Source: Planctomycetaceae bacterium (GTDB taxonomy: Bacteria; Planctomycetota; Planctomycetia; Pirellulales; Pirellulaceae). From it: DNA of 64,000 nt. Where the stretch lies: contig JACKHM010000002.1 of the NCBI GenBank assembly GCA_020638995.1, positions 2,108,001-2,172,000 of the forward strand, written 5' to 3'. The position numbers and the translations under genes were made by a program. The notes beneath the pieces were generated by a model. The model did not search any database. It had not been told where the DNA came from and worked only from the letters and a program-made list of their open reading frames with translations. Of this stretch, positions 17,806 to 25,867 are shown piece by piece (position 1 is the first letter of the stretch; every line of letters begins with the position of its first letter).

Positions 17806-19206
17806 TTAACTGTACAACTGAATCGCTTTGATAATCTCGCCGAGATCGTTCGGAACTGCAACCGCCCGATTCGCAAAACTGGCTCGCTTGACGTCGCGGC
17901 AGCCGAGAACTTCGTTGAACTTATCCTGATCGGTCGTGTGATAGGCGACCGTTGCCGTGGGATCTTTCAGCAAGTGGCCGGTCAAGATGCAAATCACGCG
18001 TTCGTCGGCACCAATCACTCCCTGCTCACGGAGCAACCGAGCTCCGGCCACACTTGCGGCGCTTGCTGGTTCACAGCCAATGCCGCCTGAACCGACTTGC
18101 GCCTTGGCATCCATGATTTCTTGGTCGGTTACCTCGCGCACGACGCCATCGCAAACGTCGAGTGCGCGCAGGCATTTGTTTAAATTAACTGGGCGATTAA
18201 TCTCAATTGCGCTCGCGATCGTCGAAGCTTTCCTGCCATCCCGATCCAACTCTTTGTAGTAATCGCAAGCGACACAAGTCCCGCCGTTGCCACCTTGCCA
18301 ACGCAAGCCGCGGTTCTCATAAAGTTCGTAAAGCGTGTTCGCGCCCGCGGCGTTGATAACCGCCAGGCGGGGAATACGATCGATTAGCCCCAATTCATGC
18401 AACTCGAAAAATGCCTTTCCGAAGGCACTCGAATTGCCAAGGTTCCCACCGGGGACAACGATCCAGTCAGGCGTTTCCCATCTTAGAGCTTCCAGGACGC
18501 GATACATAATCGTCTTTTGTCCTTCGAGCCGGAACGGGTTAACGCTGTTGACCAGATAGATGCCAAGATCTCGCGAAACTTCCTTAACGCGAGCCATGGC
18601 GTCGTCAAAGTCACCCGCGATCTGAACTGTCAAAGCTCCGTAATCCAACGCCTGGGACAATTTTCCGTATGCGATCTTGCCCGAGCCCACGAAAATCACC
18701 GCCTTCATCAGGCGAGTCACCGAACAATACATCGCGAGCGAAGCACTCGTGTTTCCCGTGGAAGCACACGCCGCGCGTTTGGCGCCGGTGACGCGGGCGT
18801 GCGTAAACGCCGCGGACATACCATTGTCCTTGAAACTTCCGGAAGGATTCATCCCTTCATACTGAAGGAACAACCTGCCCGGATTCACGCCCACATACTT
18901 AGCGACCGAATCTGCTTGTTGTAGAAGCGTTTGTCCTTCTCCGACCGTCACCACATCCTGAGCATCAGCGAAAGGGAGCAATTCGTGAAATCGCCAGACA
19001 CCGCTGAAACGAAGTGGCTCATGTCGTCGCATCCACATCTGCTCAAAGTCGCTGAGCTTTGTCGGTGGCTTGACTCGATTCCAGTCATAAACGACATCTA
19101 GCAGATCACCGCACTTTCCGCAGGCGACACGTACCTCATCAGCGCCATACTGCTCCCCGCATTGAGGGGAAATGCATCGTTGATAGGCAAGATCAGTAAG
19201 CGCCAC
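17806..19206 (-). CDS. thrC: threonine synthase
   Basis: A 466-residue PLP enzyme that converts O-phosphohomoserine to threonine. A zinc-ribbon-like N-terminus has Cys11, Cys16, Cys29 and Cys32. The PLP lysine is Lys126 in GSFKDNG, after the phosphate-binding FLQYEGMNPSGS. The later PGGNLGNSSAFGKA is the glycine-rich cofactor loop. The C-terminal extension after about residue 370 (GVVREVTDQEIMDAKAQVG) matches the class with the ribbon. The start is GTG at 19206, beginning at the region of homology. It heads the thrC-TPR-dapB unit; a threonine attenuator was looked for and not seen. Confidence 0.95.
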   Translation of the reverse strand: MALTDLAYQRCISPQCGEQYGADEVRVACGKCGDLLDVVYDWNRVKPPTKLSDFEQMWMRRHEPLRFSGVWRFHELLPFADAQDVVTVGEGQTLLQQADSVAKYVGVNPGRLFLQYEGMNPSGSFKDNGMSAAFTHARVTGAKRAACASTGNTSASLAMYCSVTRLMKAVIFVGSGKIAYGKLSQALDYGALTVQIAGDFDDAMARVKEVSRDLGIYLVNSVNPFRLEGQKTIMYRVLEALRWETPDWIVVPGGNLGNSSAFGKAFFELHELGLIDRIPRLAVINAAGANTLYELYENRGLRWQGGNGGTCVACDYYKELDRDGRKASTIASAIEINRPVNLNKCLRALDVCDGVVREVTDQEIMDAKAQVGSGGIGCEPASAASVAGARLLREQGVIGADERVICILTGHLLKDPTATVAYHTTDQDKFNEVLGCRDVKRASFANRAVAVPNDLGEIIKAIQLYS

Positions 19207-19395
19207 GGGCTAACCATTTGGTATGACGAGAGTTCCTACTACGAAATCGACCATCGGCTAAGTCTACGTTAGCCCTTTTACATCATCAAGGAGAATGGGT
19301 TTCGCTCAGAGAGCCTGCCATAGATTTCGACATAACCAAAGTTCTCAAAGCAACTTACAAACAATTCACCACCGTTCTTATCGCATTTTACCCCT

Positions 19396-19424
19396 TTGAC
19401 ATCGGGGGGTTAGCCACTTAAAAT
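19396..19424 (+). promoter_or_regulatory. sigma-70-type promoter of the DksA-like/lspA operon
   Basis: TTGACA at 19396-19401, a 17-bp spacer and TAAAAT at 19419-19424 match the consensus at both boxes with ideal spacing. A start of transcription near 19431 would give a leader of about 50 bases before the DksA-like ATG. It is the best promoter match in the window. Confidence 0.72.
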
Positions 19425-19479
19425 CGATGGGCTGTGAAGGCGAGATCGGTCTTTAGCCGGGTGACTTGGGAGTACAACT

Positions 19480-19851
19480 ATGAAGAAGCCAGAGATGCGA
19501 GTTTACAAGGAGCGTTTGCTCTTAATCCGTGCACGACTCCGCGGCGACGTCCATGCCATGACGGAAGCAGCGTTGAGCAAAACTCGAAGCGAAGCCAGCG
19601 GCGACCTCTCAAGCATGCCAATTCACATGGCCGATGTCGGGACCGACAATTACGAGCAGGAGTTCACGCTCAGCCTGCTGCAAAATGAAGAGGAAACGCT
19701 CGACCAGATCGAAGCTGCTCTTGAACGCATCGAAGACGGGATCTATGGTTCGTGTGTCGAGTGCGACGGGCGAATCACCAAGACACGTCTCAATGCAATC
19801 CCTTACACACCATTCTGCATCAAGTGTGCCAGTAAGCTCCAAGGCCGATAG
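19480..19851 (+). CDS. TraR/DksA-type zinc-finger protein
   Basis: A 123-residue protein of the DksA/TraR group, whose members enter the RNA polymerase secondary channel and change transcription. The first half is a helical coiled coil (KERLLLIRARLRGDVHAMTEAAL; EQEFTLSLLQNEEETLDQIEAALERIEDG). The second half has the four-cysteine finger: CVEC, then CIKC after 18 residues, separated by GRITKTRLNAIPYTPF. GGGAG precedes the ATG. It is the first gene after the strong promoter at 19396 and lies 7 bp before lspA. Small planctomycete members of this family are often placed next to lspA, so the pairing may be conserved. Confidence 0.9.
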   Translation: MKKPEMRVYKERLLLIRARLRGDVHAMTEAALSKTRSEASGDLSSMPIHMADVGTDNYEQEFTLSLLQNEEETLDQIEAALERIEDGIYGSCVECDGRITKTRLNAIPYTPFCIKCASKLQGR

Positions 19852-19858
19852 GTCCTTG

Positions 19859-20425
19859 GTGACCGAAAGTGCTGTACCACGAAGCCGATACATCGTTTTT
19901 GGTATCGTGTCGGTCGTAGGTTGCGCCGCGGATCTCGCGACAAAGCAGTGGGTTTTCCAGTGGCGAGGCTTACCCCGACAGGGTAACGAATGGTGGCTCT
20001 GGGAGCCCTATGTCGGGATCGAGCCAGCCGTCAACATCGGGGCACTTTTCGGAATGGGCGGGGGATTCGGCCATGTGTTCGCCGGTCTTTCCGTCGTTGC
20101 CGCGGTGGGGATTACACTGTGGTTATTCAAATTTGGCGCAGCTCACGACCGCTGGCTGACCTGGTCGCTGTCGCTCGTGATGGGTGGAGTGCTTGGTAAC
20201 CTCTATGACCGTCTGGGTTTATGGGTTCAAGATGGCTATCCTGAACAGTGGAGTAGCGGCGTCCGCGACTGGATTCTCTTTAGGTATGGGCAATACACAT
20301 GGCCGAACTTCAATATCGCTGACTCACTCTTAGTCTGTGGCGCTTGCATGTTAATGTTGCATGCTTTCTGGGATCGACCTCAAGCTGACGGAGGTCCGCT
20401 TGCCAAACCCGAGGCGCAGGCTTGA
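19859..20425 (+). CDS. lspA: lipoprotein signal peptidase
   Basis: A 188-residue integral membrane aspartyl protease that cleaves signal peptides of lipoproteins. The expected motifs appear in order: DLATKQW with the first helix, NIGALFGMG, GGVLGNLYDRL with one catalytic Asp, and NFNIADSLLVCG with the second. Four membrane segments are visible. I chose the GTG at 19859, directly after the DksA-like stop, because all conserved sequence lies downstream; no ATG gives a sensible start. Translation is probably coupled to the upstream gene. At least one likely substrate, the lipoprotein at 2254, is in this window. Confidence 0.94.
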   Translation: MTESAVPRSRYIVFGIVSVVGCAADLATKQWVFQWRGLPRQGNEWWLWEPYVGIEPAVNIGALFGMGGGFGHVFAGLSVVAAVGITLWLFKFGAAHDRWLTWSLSLVMGGVLGNLYDRLGLWVQDGYPEQWSSGVRDWILFRYGQYTWPNFNIADSLLVCGACMLMLHAFWDRPQADGGPLAKPEAQA

Positions 20426-20468
20426 CGGAGATTTATCGCGAAGTTTTCGCGGATGCCGTACGATTTTA

Positions 20469-20496
20469 TTGACAAATGCTTTGACTTTGTTAGATT
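20469..20496 (+). promoter_or_regulatory. possible promoter of the Rrf2 gene
   Basis: TTGACA at 20469-20474 is followed by TAGATT at 20491-20496 with a 16-bp gap. The -35 box is perfect but the -10 box is weak. It lies about 55 bases before the Rrf2 start, a usual place for self-regulation by this family. Confidence 0.32.
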
Positions 20497-20552
20497 GGTC
20501 GCACTTTTAGTCTTGCAACAGCCATCCTTAATTGCGACGTCGGACAAGAGCA

Positions 20553-20957
20553 ATGAAGCTATCCAGGACAGTCGCGTACGCTGTACGTGCCACCATTCAG
20601 CTGGCGCAAGAGCCCTCAGACCGCCCTATCCCTTGTAGCAAACTCGCCTCCGAGGGAAACATGCCCGAGCGATTTCTGCTCCAAATTCTCCGCAACTTGG
20701 TCACGCATGGAATTCTGCGTTCCACGCGAGGAGTGGATGGCGGCTACGCCTTAACACGTCCACCTGAGGACATCTCGCTGCTGGACGTAATCGAAGCGAT
20801 TGAAGGTCCGATGAATGCTGGAGAGCCAACCGGTGACGGATTGCCAGCCGAGTCACAGCTTAAGTTGCGAGGCGCACTCACCGAAATCACACAAACCGCG
20901 CGACAACAGTTAGAGGCAATCAAGTTTTCTCAACTCCTTGAGCCGCCGCAGGCATAG
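20553..20957 (+). CDS. Rrf2-family transcriptional regulator lacking the Fe-S cysteines
   Basis: A 134-residue winged-helix regulator. MKLSRTVAYAVRATIQLAQ, IPCSKLASEGNMPERFLLQILRNLVTHGILRSTRGVDGGYAL is the standard Rrf2 DNA-binding domain with the wing RGVDGGY. IscR, NsrR and RsrR ligate an Fe-S cluster through three Cys near residues 90-105; here that stretch (IEAIEGPMNAGEPTG) has none, and the only Cys is in the helix region. It is therefore likely to sense something other than iron-sulfur status or to be constitutive. The ATG at 20553 fits homology. It is followed by the IMPase gene after 20 bp. Confidence 0.9.
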   Translation: MKLSRTVAYAVRATIQLAQEPSDRPIPCSKLASEGNMPERFLLQILRNLVTHGILRSTRGVDGGYALTRPPEDISLLDVIEAIEGPMNAGEPTGDGLPAESQLKLRGALTEITQTARQQLEAIKFSQLLEPPQA

Positions 20958-20977
20958 CCCATCCGGTCCACTCACAT

Positions 20978-21781
20978 ATGGCTGTCGAAGTCTCTGCCCG
21001 GCTTAAATTCGCGATCGAGATCGCCCGCGCTGCTGGTGATTTGACCCTTGAGTATTTTCAGCGAAGTTCGGTCCAGATTGAGCGAAAAGGTGATGACTCG
21101 CCCGTCACTCAAGCGGATCGACAATCCGAATTATTGATGCGAGAACGAATCGCAAAGGCGTTCCCCAACGATGCGATCATCGGTGAAGAGCACGGCGAGG
21201 CAGAAGGAACTTCAGGTTACAAGTGGATTCTTGATCCCATCGACGGAACCAAATCGTTCATTGCCGGAGTACCGCTTTATAGCGTACTCGTCGGCGTTGT
21301 CCGCAAGACCGAGAGTCTGATCGGAGTCATTCGAATTCCAGGTCTCGACGAATGTGTCTACGCGGAAAAAGGGCAGGGGGCTTGGTGGACGAAGGGCGAG
21401 GCCGCTGCGATACCGGCTCGCGTTTCAAATCGCAACAGCCTTGCGGACGGTGTGTTTGTCACCTCGCAAGTTGACACTTTCGATTCAAGATCGGCGATCG
21501 AGGCCTATCAGAGACTCGAACGCGCCGCCTACGTAACACGGACGTGGGGTGACGGATACGGATACCTGCTGGTCGCGACGGGCCGAGCCGAAGCGATGGT
21601 CGATCCAATGATGAATATCTGGGACGCCGCCGCAATTCAGCCAGTGCTGGAAGAAGCAGGCGGCACGTTCACGGATTGGAAGGGGAAACCGTGTATCGAC
21701 GGCAGCGAAGGCATTGGTACAAACGGGCTCGTATTGAACGAGGTCCTTGAGATCACTCAAGACTACCCACGGCCTTCTTGA
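20978..21781 (+). CDS. hisN: inositol monophosphatase-family phosphatase, HisN-like
   Basis: A 267-residue Mg-dependent phosphatase. GEE at about residues 69-71, DPIDGT at 86-91 and the late WDAAAIQPVLEEAGG are the metal-binding motifs of the fold. The sequence around the second motif, DPIDGTKSFIAGVPLYSVLVG, is closer to HisN-type histidinol-phosphatases than to IMPase or CysQ, which suggests the histidine pathway; the symbol is therefore tentative. It follows the Rrf2 gene by 20 bp and overlaps the convergent thioredoxin-like gene by 29 bp at its 3' end. No other his gene is in the window. Confidence 0.9.
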   Translation: MAVEVSARLKFAIEIARAAGDLTLEYFQRSSVQIERKGDDSPVTQADRQSELLMRERIAKAFPNDAIIGEEHGEAEGTSGYKWILDPIDGTKSFIAGVPLYSVLVGVVRKTESLIGVIRIPGLDECVYAEKGQGAWWTKGEAAAIPARVSNRNSLADGVFVTSQVDTFDSRSAIEAYQRLERAAYVTRTWGDGYGYLLVATGRAEAMVDPMMNIWDAAAIQPVLEEAGGTFTDWKGKPCIDGSEGIGTNGLVLNEVLEITQDYPRPS

Positions 21782-23087
21782 CGATCGCATCAAGCTCCTC
21801 CAAGCCTCGGTCGCGATTCACTTCGTAGGTGCCGACGTGATAATGGATGATCTTGCCATCTTTGCCGATTACCACAAAGAGCGGTAATTTGGCACCGGTG
21901 ACTCGCGGATCCCCAAATTGGCGAAGTCCGCCGCCGTAGTCTGCCAATATCGGGTAGCTGAGATTCATGAAGGCGATTAACTTTTTGGCGCTGAGTGCCG
22001 CCTTCGACTGCGTTTCCGGATCTTGCAGCAACTGGTTAACGCATACGCCAAAAACAGCAACATTTTCGGAGGGACGGTTTCGGAAGAGGAAATCTAAATA
22101 GGCGATCTGGCCGTACGGCTCTTCGAGCGGCGTGTCGCGATACTCCCAAAAATGCAAAACCGTAACTTTCCCCTCGGTTTGAGACCAATCGAACGCTTCG
22201 TAGTTCAGCTGTCGCAACTCGGGGCGAGGGGCCGCATTGCCGACTAATTTGCCTCGCATCAGTTCGACCGCACCCGCTCGATCCTTCTGATCCTTGGAGT
22301 CGCGTTCCGCATCTCGAGCGATACCTAAGAGCGGCCCATCCTTGATGTTTGCGGTAGCCGCAGGCAACTGTTCGCGTAACATCGCCAAACGCTCATCCGT
22401 CCACTTTGTGTCGCGCGTACCAGGCACGATGCCAAGCCGATTTCGAAGTGCCATCAAGCCGTCGAATGCCGCGGAGCCAGTCTGAGCTTGCGCGGAATTC
22501 AGTTGCATGACCGAAGTCAATTCATAGGTCAGCTCATGCTTTTCACCTTGACCGATGAAGACATTCTCTTTCAGTGACATGATCAGCGGGTTGGCTTGAT
22601 CGATCAGCATAGCGCGCTTCAGCCCGTAGGCATTGCTGACCTCAACACTCCACACCGCCGTATCGCCCAACTTCTCGGTGCCCTTCACCTCATGATCGAA
22701 CCGTCCGACTTGCCACTTCATTCCAGCGGCAAGTGGCGGATCGCGAAAGAAGAGCGGGCTCAACAACGGGATCTCACTTGTGCCTTCCGGTCGCTCATAA
22801 AGCAGCGTCGGTTCTCCTTCTCCGTCGACTCGCCCCGCGCGGTAATGACCAAACCGATGAATCCAAGACCACCCACCGCGACCTTGCTCTTCTAACGCCC
22901 AGTAAACGCCAGCACCGCTCGCGTTCACGTCCGCGAGAAGCAGCGACAGGGTGAATTTCTTCTCCGTCTCCGCCGCAGAACCTTTCTCGGCAACGAAGCT
23001 GCCCGTAAACACGAGTTGCGTCCCCGAATCGACAGTCACCGCGGGAAAAGAAGTAGCCAGCGCGAGTGCAATTAGCAGAGCATGCAT
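21753..23087 (-). CDS. secreted protein with C-terminal thioredoxin-like (TlpA/AhpC) domain
   Basis: A 444-residue exported protein starting at the ATG at 23087, which is followed by a signal peptide (MHALLIALALATSFPAV). The first two thirds are a beta-rich domain I do not recognise. The last part, from about residue 300, has the thioredoxin fold pattern: VTVLHFWEYRDTPLEEPYGQIAYLDFLF, VAVFGVCVN and KLPLFVVIGKDGKIIHYHVG. The redox CxxC that normally follows the FW motif is replaced by EYRDT, so a disulfide reductase role is doubtful; a structural or peroxide-binding role is open. Its 3' end overlaps the convergent HisN-like gene by 29 bp. Confidence 0.78.
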   Translation of the reverse strand: MHALLIALALATSFPAVTVDSGTQLVFTGSFVAEKGSAAETEKKFTLSLLLADVNASGAGVYWALEEQGRGGWSWIHRFGHYRAGRVDGEGEPTLLYERPEGTSEIPLLSPLFFRDPPLAAGMKWQVGRFDHEVKGTEKLGDTAVWSVEVSNAYGLKRAMLIDQANPLIMSLKENVFIGQGEKHELTYELTSVMQLNSAQAQTGSAAFDGLMALRNRLGIVPGTRDTKWTDERLAMLREQLPAATANIKDGPLLGIARDAERDSKDQKDRAGAVELMRGKLVGNAAPRPELRQLNYEAFDWSQTEGKVTVLHFWEYRDTPLEEPYGQIAYLDFLFRNRPSENVAVFGVCVNQLLQDPETQSKAALSAKKLIAFMNLSYPILADYGGGLRQFGDPRVTGAKLPLFVVIGKDGKIIHYHVGTYEVNRDRGLEELDAIVKKAVGSLE

Positions 23088-23281
23088 AGTGAGTCTCGTT
23101 TCGAAGGATACAAAGCCAGGAGGAACATGCTGCGGCATGTCGACCGAGCGATTGTGGCGGGAAAGGCAGGTGGGGCGCTGCCGATGGGGCTCAACTCGGG
23201 AACTCATCAGCAGAACGAGGCCATTCTAGTCAGACCAGCGGAGATTGGCGATAGGCAATCGTCCACTTGTGGCAACTCCAC

Positions 23282-24976
23282 TTACTTCGTGTGGAAATGA
23301 AATGTCCGGTAACGCTGCAACTCTATCCCGGCATCTTCCCAACTGTAGCCGTAGTTGCCGTAATGCATCAGTCGCACACGTGTGTCGGCATAGATCTTGA
23401 ACCCCGCCTGGCGGGCACGTTGGCAAAAGGCGAAGTCCTCGGCCAAATACCAGTGACCACAGACTGCTCCCTCGACCAACTCGGGATGACTCATCGGTTG
23501 AAAGAACGGCACCATTGGTCGTCCGCCGAAGCGTTCGTTGCACAACGGCAACTGCAATTCGCGCTGAATCGTTTCGTAGGCGTTGCGGCGCACGAGCAAA
23601 AACCCGGTACCGGCGTACAGAATCTCGGTCAGACCGCCTTCGTCGCCAAAGATCAGCTTTTCCGTTCCGGGCAGCACGTGACAGGCCAGCACTCGCCGTC
23701 CCTTCTGCGGATAGATGCCGCACACGATCGGAACGTCGTGCTGACGCAGTCGTTCGATGTCGTTGGGATCGAAACCAACATCCGCATCGATCCACATCGT
23801 TTCATCAAAACCGTCTGCCAAGGCGTCGGTCGCCATCTGGTTGCGACCTTGATCGATCGCCGAGTAGCCTCGCACGCGACGCACTTGATAACCGCGTCGT
23901 TCGAGTTCGGCGAGCGCATCTTCGCAGGCGGGCACTACCGATCCTCCGATCGGCACCAACACGACGCAACGTGCGGGATCACATAGGCTGGGTCGAGACC
24001 CAGCTTTTGCCTCCTCCATTGCTGGGTCGCGACCCAGCCTACTTTCTGGGACAGACGAGGCGTCCATCCTACCTGAGCTATACTCTAGCGACTCTGCCAA
24101 CGCGTGCAGCTCGTCACCGAGTTCATCCAGTTCCGCTTGCGGAATCGTTTCAATCGGGGGCGGTCCGTCGGCTGGACGCACTTTAGCGGCGTCGCAATTC
24201 AATCCGAAGCCAAGATACGATTCAATCGTCTCGTACTCACCGACTTTCAATGATTCATAACGCACGATTTGAGCGTCGAGTTGTTTGGCTTGCTCGACGA
24301 AGCTCCCGGCCAATTCCGTCCACAACCGCCCGAACAATCGAGCCGTCACCGGCTGGTCCGGCCACCGATAAAACCACTTCCAACCCGCATTCCGCCGCGC
24401 CGCCCAAGACCGATACGCGTCGTAAGGATTCCGAATCAGGAACAAAAGTTTGCAGCGGGGATACAGCAACTTCAGATAGTGGGCGTAATCCGCTGACAGT
24501 CGCACTTCCTTAAAGCCCCACCGTGCGTAGGCCGGGTCGCGACCCGGCGGCGAGGTGTTGTCACCTTCGACTGGCCGGGTTTCAACCCGGCCTACTCCCT
24601 TGAACATCGTTTCCAAGTAAGCGCGATGCGAGTCCAGCAACGTCGTCACACTTGGATACAGATTCGCCACAAAGCGTCCGCTCAAGGGATCGCGACTATT
24701 TTCGTTCAGGAAGAAATGCGTCTCAGGCCAATCGCCGGTGATGCATCGCAAGGGGTCCGCCAATTGTTGCAACATGCAAGAGTGCCCATAAGGCTCGCCC
24801 CAAATGAAGCACTCACGCATCAACATCCGTTGCAACAACGTCGACCCCGACCGCCAACCCGCAGCCAGCACGAAGACGGGCGAGTCGGTCGGCGCTTTGT
24901 CCAATGCGTCCGGCCAGCGAACACGAATGGTTTCGACGGCCTCGGCAAATGTTCGTTCGTTACGATGTCCACTCAT
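23282..24976 (-). CDS. sulfotransferase-glycosyltransferase fusion containing in-frame REP palindromes
   Basis: A 564-residue two-domain enzyme. Residues about 30-310 form a PAPS-dependent sulfotransferase: the phosphosulfate loop WRSGSTLLQRM (41-51) and the 3'-phosphate motif KLLFLIRNPYDAYRSW. Residues about 340-564 look like a GT-A nucleotide-sugar transferase: CVVLVPIGG, YSAIDQGRNQMATDAL, and DADVGFDP as the DxD metal site, then YAGTGFLLVRR and LAEDFAFCQRARQAG. Two bipartite palindromes are translated in frame (residues about 128-150 and 312-331); the second is the linker between the enzymes. The FkbM gene is 12 bp upstream, so both probably modify the same surface glycan. Family calls are firm; substrates are unknown. 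Confidence 0.85.
   Translation of the reverse strand: MSGHRNERTFAEAVETIRVRWPDALDKAPTDSPVFVLAAGWRSGSTLLQRMLMRECFIWGEPYGHSCMLQQLADPLRCITGDWPETHFFLNENSRDPLSGRFVANLYPSVTTLLDSHRAYLETMFKGVGRVETRPVEGDNTSPPGRDPAYARWGFKEVRLSADYAHYLKLLYPRCKLLFLIRNPYDAYRSWAARRNAGWKWFYRWPDQPVTARLFGRLWTELAGSFVEQAKQLDAQIVRYESLKVGEYETIESYLGFGLNCDAAKVRPADGPPPIETIPQAELDELGDELHALAESLEYSSGRMDASSVPESRLGRDPAMEEAKAGSRPSLCDPARCVVLVPIGGSVVPACEDALAELERRGYQVRRVRGYSAIDQGRNQMATDALADGFDETMWIDADVGFDPNDIERLRQHDVPIVCGIYPQKGRRVLACHVLPGTEKLIFGDEGGLTEILYAGTGFLLVRRNAYETIQRELQLPLCNERFGGRPMVPFFQPMSHPELVEGAVCGHWYLAEDFAFCQRARQAGFKIYADTRVRLMHYGNYGYSWEDAGIELQRYRTFHFHTK
23984..24042. repeat. bipartite REP-like palindrome (type GGCTGGGTC) inside coding sequence
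   Basis: Two hairpins face each other: GCTGGGTC/GACCCAGC arms with a 2-base loop at 23987-24004, and the perfect palindrome GCTGGGTCGCGACCCAGC at 24021-24038. The unit is bounded by TAGGC and GCCTA, so the whole element is an inverted pair, like a BIME. It is read in frame as residues 312-331 of the fusion protein. Confidence 0.8.
24528..24595. repeat. bipartite REP-like palindrome (type GGCCGGGT) inside coding sequence
   Basis: The perfect palindrome GCCGGGTCGCGACCCGGC (24531-24548) and the hairpin GGCCGGGTT/AACCCGGCC with loop TC (24573-24592) are bounded by GTAGGCC and GGCCTAC. The element has the same layout as the one at 23984 but a variant core, and is translated as residues 128-150 of the sulfotransferase domain. 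A related half-copy lies at 46775. Confidence 0.8.
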
Positions 24977-24988
24977 GAGGCATTCAAT

Positions 24989-25774
24989 TCATTCATTCCT
25001 TCGCGTCCCGGGTGCGCGGCGTGCGGCATAGAGTACGGTGATGCCTTCCGATACCGCGAGTGATCGATGCGGGGGGTTCATCTCGTAGAGCTGAAATCCA
25101 AGATCCTGCAAAAAGTCACAGACCGCGATCGAACTGGTGCCCAAGTAAGGGTGCAAGTCCATGAGCAAAACAATATCGGAATTGCGCGTCAGCGTTTCGC
25201 GAGCACCGTCCAACACGCGCAGCTCCACACCTTCCACGTCAATTTTCACGACGTCAACCTGGGTGACTTCCAACTCGTCAAGGATCGAATCAAGACATCG
25301 CTGCTGAACTTCAATCGTATCGCGACCACACTGCGGGAGATTCGGCAGTATCGAATGCCAACCACTCTTGTTGCCCAAGTGCAACGACGCGACCTTGTTC
25401 GCATCGCCGACCGCCAACTCGAAGAGCCGAATGTTGGCGTAAGCGTTGGCATCGATGCTGTGACGAACACACCGGCAGTTCCACGGTTCCGGCTCGAAGG
25501 CGAGAACTTGTCCCGTGCCGTGAAGCAGCCGTGCAGCTAACACGGCAAAGTAGCCTTTGTTTGTACCGATATCGACGTACGTCATTCCAGGCTGAAGCAA
25601 CCGCTGAATCATTCGCGTCTTAAACGGCTCGTACGTCCCCTCTATACGAGCCCGCATCATCGGCGACTCGTCGATGTCGAGGAAGATCTTGCCGCCAAGG
25701 TACTGGTGTAATTGGTGCGTCATGGCGATTGGTGTACCAACGTGCCAGCTTCGCGACCCCACACCATTCTCCAT
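24989..25774 (-). CDS. FkbM-family SAM-dependent methyltransferase
   Basis: A 261-residue methyltransferase of the FkbM group, which O-methylates sugars in glycans, polyketides and other secondary products. The SAM motif is MTYVDIGTNKGYFAVLAARL near residues 64-83, followed by FEPEPWNCRCVRHSIDAN with the acidic residue binding the cofactor ribose, and VVKIDVEGVELRVLDGA, the family's conserved third motif. The chosen ATG is at 25774; a later in-frame ATG at 25723 is possible. Its stop is 12 bp before the fusion gene start, so it is the first gene of a two-gene unit for decorating glycans. Confidence 0.92.
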   Translation of the reverse strand: MENGVGSRSWHVGTPIAMTHQLHQYLGGKIFLDIDESPMMRARIEGTYEPFKTRMIQRLLQPGMTYVDIGTNKGYFAVLAARLLHGTGQVLAFEPEPWNCRCVRHSIDANAYANIRLFELAVGDANKVASLHLGNKSGWHSILPNLPQCGRDTIEVQQRCLDSILDELEVTQVDVVKIDVEGVELRVLDGARETLTRNSDIVLLMDLHPYLGTSSIAVCDFLQDLGFQLYEMNPPHRSLAVSEGITVLYAARRAPGTRRNE

Positions 25775-25867
25775 GCCGGAGATAGGTTCAAGATGTCCGG
25801 GCCGCTTGGTAGATGCAAAATAGTTTGAATTCTGTTATGTCGTGGTGCGGCTGGCACGGCCCGAACT

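Noticed and set aside
23282..24186. Long frames antisense to the fusion gene, including 239- and 223-residue ones
   Set aside because: They are shadows of the GC-biased coding strand, with unnatural Arg/His composition and no domains.
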